NCBI GenBank assembly: GCA_032164245.1
Contig: JAVMKO010000003.1
Coordinates: 89,651,890-89,715,889, forward strand
Direction: 5' to 3'
DNA: 64,000 bases
DNA from: Sternotherus odoratus
Taxonomy: Eukaryota > Chordata > Testudines > Kinosternidae
Under the pieces are notes generated by a model that was given only the letters and a program-made list of their open reading frames with translations, did no database searches and was not told the DNA's origin. Numbering within the stretch: position 1 is the stretch's first letter; each line of letters starts with the position of its first letter. Shown here piece after piece: positions 24,523 to 35,767 of this stretch. The translations under genes were made by a program, and so were the position numbers.

Positions 24523-24780
24523 AACAGGGTTCAAAAAAGAACTAGAAGCTCATGGAGGATTGGTCCATCAATGACTATTAGCCAGGAAAGGCAGGGATGG
24601 CGTCCCTACCCTAGTGTGTTTGCCAGAAGCTGGGAATGGGCAACAGGATAGATCACTTGATGATTATCTGTTCTGTTCATTTCTTTGGGGGCACTTGGCA
24701 TTGGCCGCTCTTGGAAGACAGGATAAAGGGTTAGATAAATCTTTGGTCTGACCCAGTATGACCATTCTTATGTTCGTATG
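24523..24780 (+). repeat. CR1-type LINE 3' end
   Basis: Plus-strand 3' untranslated end of a reptilian CR1: landmarks GGATTGGTCCATCAATG, CAGGGATGGCGTCCCTA, GTCTGACCCAGTATGACC and the terminal TTCTTATGTTCG. It is 5'-truncated just after an AT-rich segment. A poly-C tract follows at about 24855-24882. Confidence 0.75.
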
Positions 24781-25702
24781 ACAAAATATTAATAATATCA
24801 AGTTTTTGTTGGCAAGTTAAAAAAACTGGAGTGCAAGTATTCTTAGTATGTTTCTTCCCCCCCCCTCCCCCCCTCCCCCCCAGTAGTGCTGGTTCTAGCA
24901 AACCTGGGGCTCCATGCATAACTATTGGATCAGGGTCCTAAACTATATAAGCGCTAATAAGATTTAATATGGAACTTTCTCTCTGATTCCTAACCCAAAT
25001 CCATATACTATCTCTGATTTTTATATGATGTGCTATGGGGCAGAATCGATAAAGCACTCAGAATAGGTGTGTTTGTAGAGATTTAGGGGTACATTTGGAT
25101 AAAGGTTTTCTGTTAACTGGAAAGAAAGGGACCTCTGTGAAGTATATCAGGCAGGCCAGTGATAAAAGAGGAGACATCCTGTTACTCCAAAGGGCTCAAG
25201 CTGTTATGACCACAGAGCTTTGTAATCACAAAGTAGTTCATACTCCAAAATGCACAATAAGGAGTCTTAAGCAGCAAACATCATAGTACTGTTTCAACCC
25301 ATCTCTGATAGGATCCTCTGATTTGGGGTGTCCAGGCAGCTGGATGTTTGACAACACATCTGAACTTGCTCTGCTATTAACCGAGAGGACATAGACAATT
25401 CTTCTGCAGAGAACTCTCTTCCCAAGCCTGTGTCAGGAAGTAAAGTTATGTAGGTATTAACAAAACCAAAAAAATGCTAGTCTCTGACAATCCGTTCCCC
25501 TTTAGTTGCTTAGGTTATAGCATTTAACTCTGACCTCCATCAGTAGTCAAAGCTACAGACCAAGTACACACTGTGTGGATAGCTATTTCCAGTTACTTTA
25601 AATGTATCTACCATTAGTTGTGTCCTCTTGAACTCATATTATGGGTCACTCTCTCCTTTTCAGTATACCTCTCATACTCATCAATGCCTGTTTTATTTCC
25701 AG

Positions 25703-25857
25703 GGAGCCTTTCATCATTCTGTCAGGAGGCTTGTCATATGATACTGTAGGAAGAAGACCCTGTTTAACAGTCATGCATGGGAAAAGCACTGCTGTGCTAG
25801 AAATGGATTATCCTATTGTTGATTTTCTAACCCTTTGTGAAACTCCATACCCCAATG
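25703..25857 (+). CDS. STXBP5: STXBP5 exon (propeller core)
   Basis: A 155-bp exon, phase 2 in and phase 1 out, between acceptor TTATTTCCAG and donor GTAGGT. It encodes EPFIILSGGLSYDTVGRRP and ends VDFLTLCETPYPN. These are conserved tomosyn/Lgl propeller strands. GRRPCLTVMHGKS distinguishes STXBP5 from STXBP5L. It follows the longest intron of the window (about 16 kb). No in-frame stop is present. Confidence 0.95.
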
Positions 25858-26189
25858 GTAGGTTTTTTTATACCCATTCTCTTTGTAGCTTTACTCTGCC
25901 AGAATACTCCTTTCTGCTTCTGTCTCACTGTTATATCTCTGTGAGGGACAGGACTGGAACAATAACATCTGTTGTAGCTATTGTCTGTCAAGTTTTGTTT
26001 CAGCATTCTTTTAAAGGTTAAATGGGTTTCATAATAAACCCCAACCTCAATTATAATGTTCTGGAAAAGAATTAGTAATTTACATGAGTTTTTCTACTTT
26101 TTAAAAAAATACAATTTATTAAAATGTGCATGCATACAAGTATTTAAAAATACATGTGTATATATTACAATGCAAAGATACCTGTAAAT

Positions 26190-26420
26190 AATAATAATAA
26201 TTATTAGCACTTACCTTGGCCATTTAATCTGAATGTGTAAATATTTACTAATTATTGTAACATTCCTGTGAGGTTGGTAAATTATCCATGTTTTACAGGC
26301 AGGAAACCTCCATCAGAGATTAAGTAGTTTGCCCAAATTGACAGAGAAAGCTCAGTGTTTTATCTGGGATTAGGAATTGGTTTCTGATGCTATGATCTGT
26401 GCTCAGGCCATTAGAATACA
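26190..26420 (-). repeat. MIR-type ancient SINE
   Basis: Read on the minus strand it shows the MIR core and tail order: a TTGGGCAAACTACTTAATCT-like block, TGTAAAACATGGATAATTTA and a TAATAATTATTATT tail. It is strongly diverged, as expected for an element shared among amniotes. Confidence 0.6.
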
Positions 26421-27518
26421 TCTTTTTATTGCAGTGTATCCATTGAAGAAATACCTTTTGTAGATCATTAAAATCGTGTGTCCATACATCTAATGTGTAA
26501 ATTTTCAATGTTGAAATATTAGATATATCATATGCTCAGAATAGTGATCACTGTAAAAATGAGCCTTTGAAGCATGTCAGCAATATATTCAAACCAATGT
26601 TTTAAATGAAAGCATTACCTTTGTGCCTGTTCCGGTGCTTGCAATTGGAAAAAAGAAATGAAATTTCATAAGGGAGAAAAGTTTGTGCACATCCCCACTC
26701 TAGGAAATCACCTGTCATGTCTCAAGACCCAGATTTATTCAAAACAGTGAAACCTTCAGGGTCTATGTCCATCATCCACAGATTTAAATGTTCTAAACCA
26801 TGATTACAAAAAAACGCTGGTACACACCCTTCGCTAGTGCTTCTATTTCCATTAACTGGAGCAACCACTGAACTTGGTGGTTCATTTCTGTTTTCCTCAT
26901 CTTGTTGTTTGCTAGTTAGTTAATTAAATAAAAATAGCTGTTAGTATAGTTATTACTGGATGTGGGTTTGGAGTTGTGATAGGCTGATACGGAACTACTG
27001 TGAACTCTTAGCCATAAATTTGGGTATAGTTGTTCCTCGGAGGTCCCAATGGTGGACATTGAGACAAGTCAAGGCTCATTTAAGAGTACTTTTTGTACTA
27101 GCAATAGATTTGTAGCAGACCAGTATTTTCAATGTCTTGGTGGTGGGACTTCCATCTTTTCACTCGGTCTTACCTGTATACTTTTTTGGCAAAGGTTGAA
27201 AGGATCAAGGTGCAGTTGACCATCCAGGAAGAATAAGATCTGTCCAAACAAGTATTTCACACTTCTCATATCTCCAACATTGTGGTTCATTTGCTCTCCA
27301 CAAAAATTCTAGTTTGTAGGCATTGTCAGGTCAAAATGTCTGGAGTACTCCAAGTTAAAATTCTAGAATTGCCTTTTAATGCTCCAGATTCTAGTGTCCT
27401 TTCAGGTGGACAGTCCTTCAGTTCCTTTTGTAAATTAGGTCAATTACTGTTTCCTAATCTCACACAGTGAAGATCTCAAGAAGAAGCAATTCTGTGAGGG
27501 TAAATAAGGTTACTACTA

Positions 27519-29898
27519 CCGTATTTTCCGGCGTATAAGATGACTTTTTAACCCCGGAAAATCGTCTCAAAAGTCAGGGGTCGTCTTATACGCCAGGTAT
27601 AGTCTTATAGAGCGGGTGCTCCGCTCGCCCGGTGGCGCGGGGTTGCCCCCCCCCCCGACTCAGCGCGGGGGTGGGGCGAGGCGAATGACACCAGGGACAC
27701 GGACGGGAGCGCCTGGCTCCAGCTAGTCCCGGCTGTACGTGAGGCGCCCGCAGCCCGGGAGGGGCGCGGCGCAGCGACCCATGCGACTGCGCCAATTTTC
27801 CGTGGAGTTTGAGCCTCGTGAGTCCGGTAACTGCCCCTGCCCCCCGTGGCGCCCCCCTCACCCGGCCGCCCCGGCGCCCCTCGTCACCAAATGTGCCTGT
27901 CACCGGCTCCCCTCGCTTCCCTGTCACCAGACCCCGCCGTGTGCCCCATCAGCACCGCTCCCCCCGTCCCTCCTCACCGGCTCTCTGGTCCGTCCCCCCC
28001 GGTCCTCCCCCCTCCGCTCCCACTCAGCAAATCTCCCTCCCCCGGCCTTCACCTCGCCAGGTCCCGCCCTCCGGCTCCCTCCCTCTGCTCCAGAGCCCCT
28101 ACTCCTCGTTTTCCTTCTTCAGAATCTGAGCTCCCCCGTCACCAGACCCAACCCCCTCGGTTCCCCAGCCCACACACACCAGAACCCGTCACTCGAGTGC
28201 CACCCGGGGCTTCCCCTTCTTCACTCCACAGTCTGTAGTTCCCCCATCCTCTGCCCCCCCTCCCGGGGTGCTCTCCCCTACCCCAATACTCTGTGTCCTC
28301 CCATGGGATTCGCCCCCCCCCACTCACCACATCCTCTGTGTTTCCCCCAGGACTCTGTCGCTCCTCCCCAACAGACCCTCTGTGTCCTCCCCTCCACCCA
28401 ACCCTCTGTGCCCCTTCTTGGGGCTTCCCCCTCCACTTGACCCTCTGTGCCTCCCCCCCCCCCCCCCCCGTCCTCCCAACCTGATCCTCTGTGACTCCCC
28501 TAGGGCACTGCCCCCTCCCCCATACCCAATCCTCTGTGCATCTGTGCCTTCCCCTGGGACTCTTTGCTCCTCCCACCAGACCCTCTGCACCCCTCTTGGG
28601 GTGCTCTTCTCCCCCCCCCCCCCCGACTCTCCTTCCCACCCCAATCCTCTTCCCACCCCCCAGGCTCTCCTGTTCCCCTCACCGATCCTCTCTGCCAACC
28701 CCCTCCACTCCACCCGGACTCTCCCTTCCCCCTCATCCGATTCTCTCTGTCATCCCCCTTCGCCCCACTCTGTGACTTCCTTGCGCTCTGCCCCCCCCAA
28801 CCCTTTGTGCCCCCCAGTGCACTTTCTCCCCCATCACCCAATCCTCTGTGCTCCCTCCATACCAGATCCTCTCCCCCCATGTTGCCCATCACCAGGACCC
28901 CTTTCTCTAACTCCCCATGGCAGCTCTCCTGGTTCAAGTAGGCTTTCTGATCTGACATTGGTGTTACTGGTACTAGGGGAGTTTCAGGTGGCTGCTTAGC
29001 CTGTCCAGTATGTGTGGTGTGTGCAGCTCTGCAGAGTTACATACACTGGCACCTATGTACTCAGCACTATTTGGTCTTGTCCTGTAATTAAGGGCTGCAG
29101 TCTGGGCTCAGAGAAATACAAGGTGTGCGTGTGCCATGTGTTTGCTAGACAGTGTGCGTGTGTGTTTGTACTCACTGCAGCAGCCTGTTGCTGCCTCTTT
29201 CTAAAAACATCTACATGTCAGCCCCAGATTGGCTGTTTCTGCATCTGGACCCGATGATGTTTATCACTTAGTAACTATGGCTCTTAGGCACTGAGTTGGA
29301 GGCGGCGGCGGCCGGGGGGCGAGTTAGGGGAGGGGCACCCCCAGAGTGACTCCCTCATAGCCCTGGGGCACCCCCCCCAGTGCGACCTCCCTTGGGGTGA
29401 GTTGGGGGAAGGTTTGAGTGGAGTGAGTGGGGTTGGGGCAGGGGATTTGAGATGTGGGGTGAGTTAGAGGGTTGCGGGGGTGGAGACTGGAGGTGGGGTG
29501 GGGCAGGGGATTTGGGGCCGTGGACTGGAGTGAGTTAGGGGGTGGGGTGGGTGGAGACTTGAGGTGGGGTGATTTAGGAAGTGGAGGCTGGAGTGAGTTG
29601 GGGTTGGTGGGGGTTGATTTGGGAGTGGGGTGGCTTTTCCCCAGGGGCATTGCCTGTAACTGGTTTTGAGTCTGTTCACTGGGTATGTGAGGGTTTCTTT
29701 GCTGAAAAGGGTGAGCATTGCAGACACCCTGAGACCATCCTGACCCCCTTCAAATCTGATGTTTTTTTAATTTTTATTTGGTGTGCGTTGGAAGAGGGGT
29801 AGTCTTATACGGCGAGTACATCCCAAACTCTATATTTTAACTGGAAAAGTTGGGGGTCGTCTTATACGCCCAGTCGTCTTATACGCCGGAAAATACGG
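27519..29898. mobile_element. TA-flanked 2.4-kb transposon with GC-rich interior
   Basis: Terminal inverted repeats CCGTATTTTCCGGCGTATAA (left) and TTATACGCCGGAAAATACGG (right), each next to TA (27517-27518, 29899-29900). Subterminal repeats of GTCGTCTTATACGCC occur at both ends. The interior is CpG-rich (27610-27830), then strongly C-rich on this strand (about 27830-28900), then G-rich (about 29300-29640). Open frames of up to about 240 codons in several frames reflect skewed composition; none shows a transposase motif. The superfamily is probably Tc1/mariner from the TA site. Confidence 0.8.
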
Positions 29899-30226
29899 TA
29901 GTTACTATTAGTAACTGGCATTCTCTGAAAATATTGCTTGTGCAGATCAAAACACCTTTCTTCACTTTTTTTTTTTTTTTTTTTTTTTGGTGTTTTGAAA
30001 TGGATTTAATTGAGAGGGAGAGGAAATGAGGATAGGTTGATGAGGTCTTTACAGTCTCAATTTTGAACATACAGATTTGTGAATACGTGTGCATGCTCTA
30101 ATAGTGTTACTGTTTATGGCTAGTGAAGTGTGTGGTATGCAATCTCCTGCAATGGGGACTGCTGAACCTGTATGTTAGGAGAACTAAAATGACTAATATG
30201 AAACCTTTCTTTTTGTCTGTTTTTAG

Positions 30227-30299
30227 ATTTTCAAGAACCATATGCTGTGGTGGTTCTGCTAGAAAAGGATTTAGTACTTATAGACCTTGCACAAAACGG
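30227..30299 (+). CDS. STXBP5: STXBP5 exon
   Basis: A 73-bp exon, phase 1 in, phase 2 out, after acceptor GTCTGTTTTTAG and before GTAAGA. It encodes FQEPYAVVVLLEKDLVLIDL followed by AQNG, a near-invariant tomosyn propeller strand. The split codon at each end (D at the start, G at the end) rejoins with its neighbours. Confidence 0.95.
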
Positions 30300-30799
30300 G
30301 TAAGAATCTAGGGTGTAAAGGAGGGTATGTAGAGTGTCTACTTAATGGCAGGCCGCTGTGTATTCATTTGATGTCACCTATCAATGCTCCACTTGCAAAT
30401 GAATATAATTTTTAATGAGACCTACTGGAACTATTTTTGAGATTATTGCCTTACTAAAACTCCCAAGTGGACTCCTGACAAGCAAATCCTTTTTAAAGAG
30501 CATCTAATTTTCTGTTCTACATTTTGGTTTTAAGGACTAGATTTTATTTTTAAAATTTCTACTTCTCTATTTTTATAATCGCAAAGAACTTCTGATTATG
30601 GCCTAGTCTCTGGCAGGCAGGTGTAACATGGCATTCATTTATAATTGAGTACCATGTTGTTTAATTTTTGCCAAGTTTATTGGCTTCCAGCTAATGAGAG
30701 AGAACTTTTAGTGATTTCATTCATGCTAAGCCCATCAAGAGAAAGTCCTTCGATGCCCTGCATCTAGCAGTCAGTGGTCTGCTATCATGTTAGTATTTT

Positions 30800-30920
30800 G
30801 CTAGGATTGTAAACTCTTTGTACAAGGATTGCCGTTTTTGTTCTAATTTTGTATAATGTCTAGCAAACCAGAGTCCTGGTCCATCTATGTGCTATAGTAA
30901 TACAAATAATAAATATGAAT
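30800..30920 (+). repeat. Ancient amniote interspersed repeat
   Basis: Contains GATTGTAAACTCTTTGTACA and GTCCTGGTCCAT followed by a TAATACAAATAATAAAT tail, a pattern widespread in reptile and bird genomes as I recall. The class is not assigned. Confidence 0.4.
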
Positions 30921-30933
30921 AGTTTATGTTAAG

Positions 30934-31901
30934 TAGGGTTGCCAACTCTCTACTCACACAAAACCGAACACCCTTGCCCTGCCCCACCCTTCCCCTCTCT
31001 GAGGCCTCACCTGCTGCTCACTTCATCCTCTCTCCCTCTGTCATTCACTCACTCGCTCATTTTTACCAGGCTGGCTCAGGGGGTTGTGTGGGAGGGGTTG
31101 AGGACTCCGGCTGGGCTGCAGGCTCTAGGGTGGGGTTGGGGATGAGGGGCTTGGAGTGGAGGATAGGGCTGCAGGTGTTGGGGGGTGGAGCTGAGGGGTT
31201 CAGAGTAGGAAAGGAGGCTCTGGGCTGAGGCAGGTGGTTGGAGTGTGGGGAGGGGGTACAGGTCTGGGCTGAGGGTGCAGGTTCTGGGGTGGGCCAGAAA
31301 TGAGGAGTTCAGGGTGTGTGAGGGGACTCTGGGATTGGGCTGAGGGATCTGGAGTATGGGAAGGGCTCTGAGCTGAGGCAGGGGATTGGGTTGTGGGGAG
31401 GCAGTTGAGGCTGCAGACTCTGGGATGAGGGTGAGGGGTTTGAGGTGTAGGAGAGGTGCTCCAGGCTGGGGCCAAGGGGTTTGGAGGGCAGGAGGGGGAT
31501 ATGGGCTGAGGCAGGGGATTGGGGCACAGGAGGAGGTCAGAGGTGCAGGCTCTCGGCAACCCTTACCTCAAACAGCTCCTGGAAGCAGCCACATGTCCCC
31601 TCTCCGGCTCCTATATGGAGGTTTAACCTGGCGTCTTTGCCCACTTCCCTGTCCGCAGGCTGCCCCCGCAGCTCCCATTGGCCACAGTTCCTGGCCAATG
31701 GGAGCTGCACAGCCGGCACTTGAAATGGGGGGTAGCGGATGGAGCCCCCTAGCTGCCCCTACACTAGGAGCCGGAGGGGGGACATGCTGCAGCTTCTGGG
31801 AGCCACGCAGAGCCACAGCAGGCAGGGAGCGCTTTGCCACCAACCAGACTTTTAACAGTTAGCAGTGCTGACTGGAGCCACCAGGTCACCTGGCAACCCT
31901 A
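30934..31901. mobile_element. hAT non-autonomous transposon, 968 bp
   Basis: Ends TAGGGTTGCCAAC (left) and CTGGCAACCCTA (right) are inverted, flanked by octamers ATGTTAAG (30926-30933) and ATGTTAAA (31902-31909), a near-perfect 8-bp hAT duplication. The interior is G-rich on this strand with GGGCTGAGG-type minisatellite units (31070-31540). No transposase is present; open frames are compositional. Confidence 0.8.
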
Positions 31902-32586
31902 ATGTTAAAGTCCGCATCCTTAGTCCACACGTTGAAATAATTTTCTTTATTTAGGGGAATTGATTTGTGTGTGTCTGTCTATTTAGAGAAAATGGGCAAA
32001 ACCTACTAAGTAATGAAGGGTGAGTGAGGCAGTCTAAGATACCTGACTGAAAAGAGCAAGATTTTTAAAAAGGAAAGTTGAGGCTTCATACCTTCCTCCT
32101 GGAAACATAGACCCAAGAGTCAGAAATCAATTTTTGTCTGCACAAGAACTAGAGCTTAGTAACTTACTTTTTCATTTCTGCTGCTACAGAATCATTAAGT
32201 AGTAGTCTCTACAGTGACAATTTAAAAAACTTACATAACAAGGATAGTAAATATCTTTTCAACATCTTCATCAGCTGAGCGAGCAACCTTTTCAGAGTGC
32301 AGTAGCTGAATTTAATTGTTTTGCTCTGTAGGCACATTTTTTGTGACTTATGCATAATCCTACCCAGAGTGTGCTAAATACTTTTCAGACAAACAAGAAG
32401 GCATGGTTCCTGCCCTAAGAAACAGACAATCTAATCTGCACTATTTCTGTAATTTACTTGGCAGATAGTAAAGTTATACAAATATTTAATTAAATTGACA
32501 GGCTTCAATGCTTCACTTATATTCTGGATTATATTGATCACTTTTCTTTTGTTGGATTAACAACTTTTCCCTTTCCTCCAATAAAG

Positions 32587-32734
32587 GTATCCTATATTTG
32601 AGAATCCCTATCCTTTGACTATCCATGAATCTCCTGTTACCTGTTGTGAATATTTTGCTGATTGTCCTGTAGACCTCATTCCTGCACTTTATTCAGTTGG
32701 GGCTCGACAGAAACGTCAAGGTTACAGTAAAAAG
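32587..32734 (+). CDS. STXBP5: STXBP5 exon
   Basis: A 148-bp exon, phase 2 in, phase 0 out. It encodes YPIFENPYPLTIHESPVTCC and ends with SVGARQKRQGYSKK. The basic GARQKRQGYSKK loop is typical of STXBP5. Its donor GTATGG opens an intron of only 84 bp (32735-32818), a sharp contrast with the multi-kilobase introns around it. Confidence 0.95.
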
Positions 32735-32818
32735 GTATGGAATAGTGTGTTTATACTTTATTTGATAATGCCAGTGTAAAGGGTGATTTATTTCAGTCCA
32801 TTGTTGTTAACCTTCTAG

Positions 32819-32886
32819 GAATGGCCTATCAGTGGAGGCAACTGGGGTTTGGTGACTCAGAGCTACCCAGAGATAATTATTACAGG
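32819..32886 (+). CDS. STXBP5: STXBP5 exon
   Basis: A 68-bp exon, phase 0 in, phase 2 out, acceptor CCTTCTAG, donor GTAAGT. It encodes EWPISGGNWGLVTQSYPEII. The Trp/Gly pattern is a conserved propeller blade. The residues Val-Thr after GNWGL differ from the Gly-Ala I recall in human; this may be a lineage substitution. Confidence 0.94.
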
Positions 32887-33294
32887 GTAAGTGATAATAT
32901 ACTAATTTACTCAAAATAAGTAGAGTGCACTTCTATAGTTCATATTCACATAACCTGTAGAAAAGGAGAATAATTAATGGAATGCACAGGAAACTCATTA
33001 TCTTAAAAAATCCTGCAAGTAATAAATTTTGAATAATACATGGAAAAAATATGGTTAATATGTATCGGGTATATTGGGTGATGATATTCTGGCTCTGTAA
33101 CTCAATCCAAGTGTTTTGGAGTTAAAACAAAGTGAAGCCAACTATGTGTTGAAAAAAGAACCTCTCACAGAAGCAGGTTGGGAGCAGAGTCATTGTTACC
33201 AACTTGCTTTTGTGAGAGATTCTCATCTCATTGTCAGATAATTTGTAGCCAGTTACTAAAGTACCTCATATATTCATGCATATTGTGTAATATA

Positions 33295-34633
33295 CCCTGT
33301 TTCCCCGAAAATAAGACAGTGTCTTATATTAATTTTTGCTCCCAAAGATGCGCTATGTCTTATTTTCAGGGGATGTCTTATTTTTCCATGAAGAAGAATA
33401 CAGTACACATTTATTGTTGAACAAAAAAAAAGGAAGTTTACTACCTGTATACGGTACGGTAGTAGTTGTCATCACAAACCAGCATAACCAGACAAACATA
33501 ACCAGCATAATCAGATAAACCAGCATAACCAGACAAACTAGGGTGACCAGATGACAACAAAAAAATATCAGGACACATGGGGGGGAGGGGGAGTGGGGGA
33601 GGGGGGACTGGAGGGGGGGGAAGTAGAGGGGATGGGGAGGGGAAGTAGAGGCTTCCCCCCCCCCCCCCACTGGACCCATGGGGGCAGGGTCTGAGGAAGC
33701 AATGGGTCAGGGGTGCAGGGGCCCGGCTCCAGGTGCAGGGGTGCAGCCCCACCGTGGATTGGGGATCCAGGGCCCCAGCTGCTTACCCCCGGGAACTGTT
33801 CTGAGCTGGGCCGGGGGGCAGCCAGCAGGTGGGTCAGGGGCTGGTTGTGGGGGGGGGGGGGGGGCGGCTGGGCGCTGTCTGTAGCCACCCTCCTCACTGC
33901 TCCTAGGCAAGCAGCCCCCTTCCCCCGCCCCTGCAGTATGTGAGGCAGCAGCAGAGAGCTGTCCTGCCGCTGCCCCTGACTCTTGATGAGGGGGGAGGGG
34001 GCTGATGAGGGTCCGACTCGGAGCCGGGTTGGGGGAGGCAGTGGCCAGGGGCTCTCTGCCCCTCCCCCTCTGCCGGTGCAGGCTGCAAGCAGCCTCCTTC
34101 CCCCTCCTTGCACCACGTGCAGCAGCAGAGAGCCTCTGCCTGGGGCAGTGAGACTTGCTGCCTGCTCCTGCAGGCAGGAGGGTGCTGCGGTCCCCCGGAA
34201 GGAGCGGTTAGTGAGGTTAGTGCTCCAAGACGGGGGGGAGGGGGGGCGCGGGCGGCAGGAGACTGGGGGAGGGGGCCCCATACGATCTGCCGTACGGGGC
34301 CCCAAAATTCCTGTCGCCGGCCCTGCGTGAGTCTGTGAGTCAGCCAGACTCCGTCAGGGCAAAGCGAGCAGCAGGCGGCAACTTGTCCTGGCGACGGCGC
34401 GGGCTCTCTGATTTAAAGAACAGCTCCGGCTGCGCTGCGGCCAATCAGTGAGCTGCGCAGCTGCGCCCGCCTCTACGGTGACTCCTTACGGCACCGGTAG
34501 CTTGGGGGGGGGGGGGATGCCTTATTTTCGGGGGGATGCCTTATTTTCGGGGGGATGCCTTATATTAATGCGGGAGGCAAAACTGGAGGTATGTCTTATT
34601 TTTGGGGTACGTCTTATTTTCGGGGAAACACGG
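33295..34633. mobile_element. TA-flanked transposon (CCCCGAAAATAAGAC ends)
   Basis: Left CCCTGTTTCCCCGAAAATAA and right (reverse complement) CCGTGTTTCCCCGAAAATAA, flanked by TA at 33293-33294 and 34634-34635. Subterminal copies of ATGTCTTATTTTC occur at both ends. Inside are the left end of one hAT-like repeat (TAGGGTGACCAGATG, 33539) and the right end of another (CCTGTCGCCGGCCCTG, ending 34325), so the core is a patchwork. GC-rich frames here are not genes. Confidence 0.8.
34310..34325. mobile_element. Right end of the hAT family seen at 58622
   Basis: CCTGTCGCCGGCCCTG is identical to the right terminus of the intact copy ending at 59025. The sequence before it (GGGGCCCCAAAATT) also matches. 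The matching left end is not found nearby, so this copy is truncated or rearranged. Confidence 0.6.
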
Positions 34634-34721
34634 TATCTAGAAACAACATTACTTATGCTCTTTACATTAAACCACACTTTTTCTTCCTGGATTCCTTCAT
34701 TGTGCTTTCTTGTCTCTAGTA

Positions 34722-34905
34722 TCCATCATCGTTACAATCACAAAATAATTGAATTGTAGGGGTGTCATTTAGTCCATCCCCTCATGCTAAGGCAGGACCA
34801 AGCATACATACACCATCCCTGAGAAGTGTTTGTCTAACTTGTTCTTAAAAATCTCCCAACAAGGATACCACAACCTCTGTAGCTAACCAGATTATAACTA
34901 TAATA
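34722..34905 (-). repeat. Degraded CR1 3' fragment
   Basis: Minus-strand CR1 end: TTTAGTCCATCCCCTCATGC, AAGGCAGGACCAAGC and CTAACTTGTTCTTAAAAATC are the usual landmarks. It is more diverged than the copies at 15702 and 39050. Confidence 0.65.
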
Positions 34906-35110
34906 TAACTCCAGGCAAGAGGTGTATTCACTAGAATAAGATGCCACCTTCAAATGTATTGTATTTGCTTGTTGTCCCTAATTCTTATATATATTTTCCT
35001 TTGCTATTTATAACTTTTTGATAATGTTTAAACTATTTTAATTGACACATAAGCTTTCTTGAAACACTGCTTTTAAATGTATGTTCATATTTACATAGCT
35101 GTTGAGTTCA

Positions 35111-35353
35111 GTATCAGAGGGGTAGCCCTGTTAGTCTGGATCTGCAAAAGAGTCTTGTAGCACTTTATAGACTAACAGATCAGAGGGATCATGAGCTTTT
35201 GTGGGCTAAGACCCACTTCATCAGATGAATGTTGTAGAAATCTCCAGAGGCAGGTATAAATATGCAGGCGAGAAAGCAAGGTAAATTCAATCGGGGGTGA
35301 GGCCCACTTCCAGCAGCTGATCTGGAGGTGTGAACACCCAGAGAAGAGAAACT
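35111..35353 (+). repeat. tRNA-derived turtle-type SINE with 13-bp TSD
   Basis: Begins GTATCAGAGGGGTAGCCCTG and continues GTTAGTCTGGATCTGCAAAA (tRNA-like pol III head), TAGCACTTTATAGACTAACA, GTGGGCTAAGACCCACTTCA and a 3' tail. It is flanked by an identical 13-bp duplication GCTGTTGAGTTCA at 35098-35110 and 35354-35366. Confidence 0.9.
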
Positions 35354-35621
35354 GCTGTTGAGTTCAATAATCAAGGGATTACCTGTCAGTCTTTTTCTTT
35401 TAAATAAATTCCAACAACTCCACTCTAAAGGAATAGCAAGAAAAACAGTCAAAAGGGGTTCTGAAAGACCAGGCAGGTCAGCATTGGAAGAACATGAGCA
35501 GAACTAAACATTTATTTCCTTAGCACCCAAAGACACCAATCAGAATTAGGAACCCATTGAGTAGGCATGACACAGAAATTCAGAAGGATGCTGTCCCTGC
35601 CTACGAGATCTTAGTCTGTGA

Positions 35622-35754
35622 CTTTTTGCAATGTTTCTGTAGAACATGGTGGTCCCAGCATATTAGAGAGAGAAGGTGGGTGAGGTAATATGTTTTATAT
35701 GTGTTGAGCTTGGTTCAATAAAAGCTACTACTTCACCCATCTTGTCTCCCTATC
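35622..35754. repeat. Fold-back Penelope 3'-end insertion
   Basis: The first half carries GTCCCAGCATATTAGAGAGA then AAGGTGGGTGAGGTAATAT; the second half carries the opposite strand of the same unit (CTACTTCACCCATCTTGTCT then CCCTA). The unit equals the 3' end of the Penelope-like element ending 43745. Flanking AGTCTGTGA at 35613-35621 and 35755-35763 is a 9-bp duplication. Confidence 0.72.
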
Positions 35755-35767
35755 AGTCTGTGATTGA

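Larger units (their letters stand above)
9710..25702 (+). other. STXBP5: STXBP5 intron, 16 kb, repeat-dense
   Basis: The longest intron in the window. Recognised contents: a palindromic MITE (11188-11372), a hAT transposase relic around 13640-13891 interrupted nearby by a TA-flanked transposon (12359-13497), a hAT MITE (14378-14570), Helitrons (14622-15219, 17414-17609, 21852-22602), CR1 (15702-16170, 24523-24780), a probable LTR (18500-19181) and a transposon end (20165-20526). I see nothing recognisable in 9710-11180, 16200-17400, 19200-20120, 20530-21850 and 22610-24520 beyond AT-rich intron sequence. Confidence 0.8.
25858..30226 (+). other. STXBP5: STXBP5 intron, 4.4 kb
   Basis: Holds a MIR-type SINE (26190-26420), a large TA-flanked transposon (27519-29898) and a poly-T tract (29969-29989). 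26420-27510 is intron sequence in which I recognise nothing further. Confidence 0.8.
30300..32586 (+). other. STXBP5: STXBP5 intron, 2.3 kb
   Basis: Holds an ancient interspersed repeat near 30800-30920, a hAT element (30934-31901) and an old MIR-like piece near 32355-32445. The rest is AT-rich sequence with nothing recognised. Confidence 0.75.

Noticed and set aside
27739..28999. Proline-rich frames of 233-243 codons
   Set aside because: C-rich minisatellite inside a transposon gives open frames in all three phases; no conserved motif.
33568..34338. Several GC-rich frames on both strands (up to 245 codons)
   Set aside because: Inside the TA-flanked transposon at 33295-34633; low-complexity Pro/Gly/Arg content without motif.
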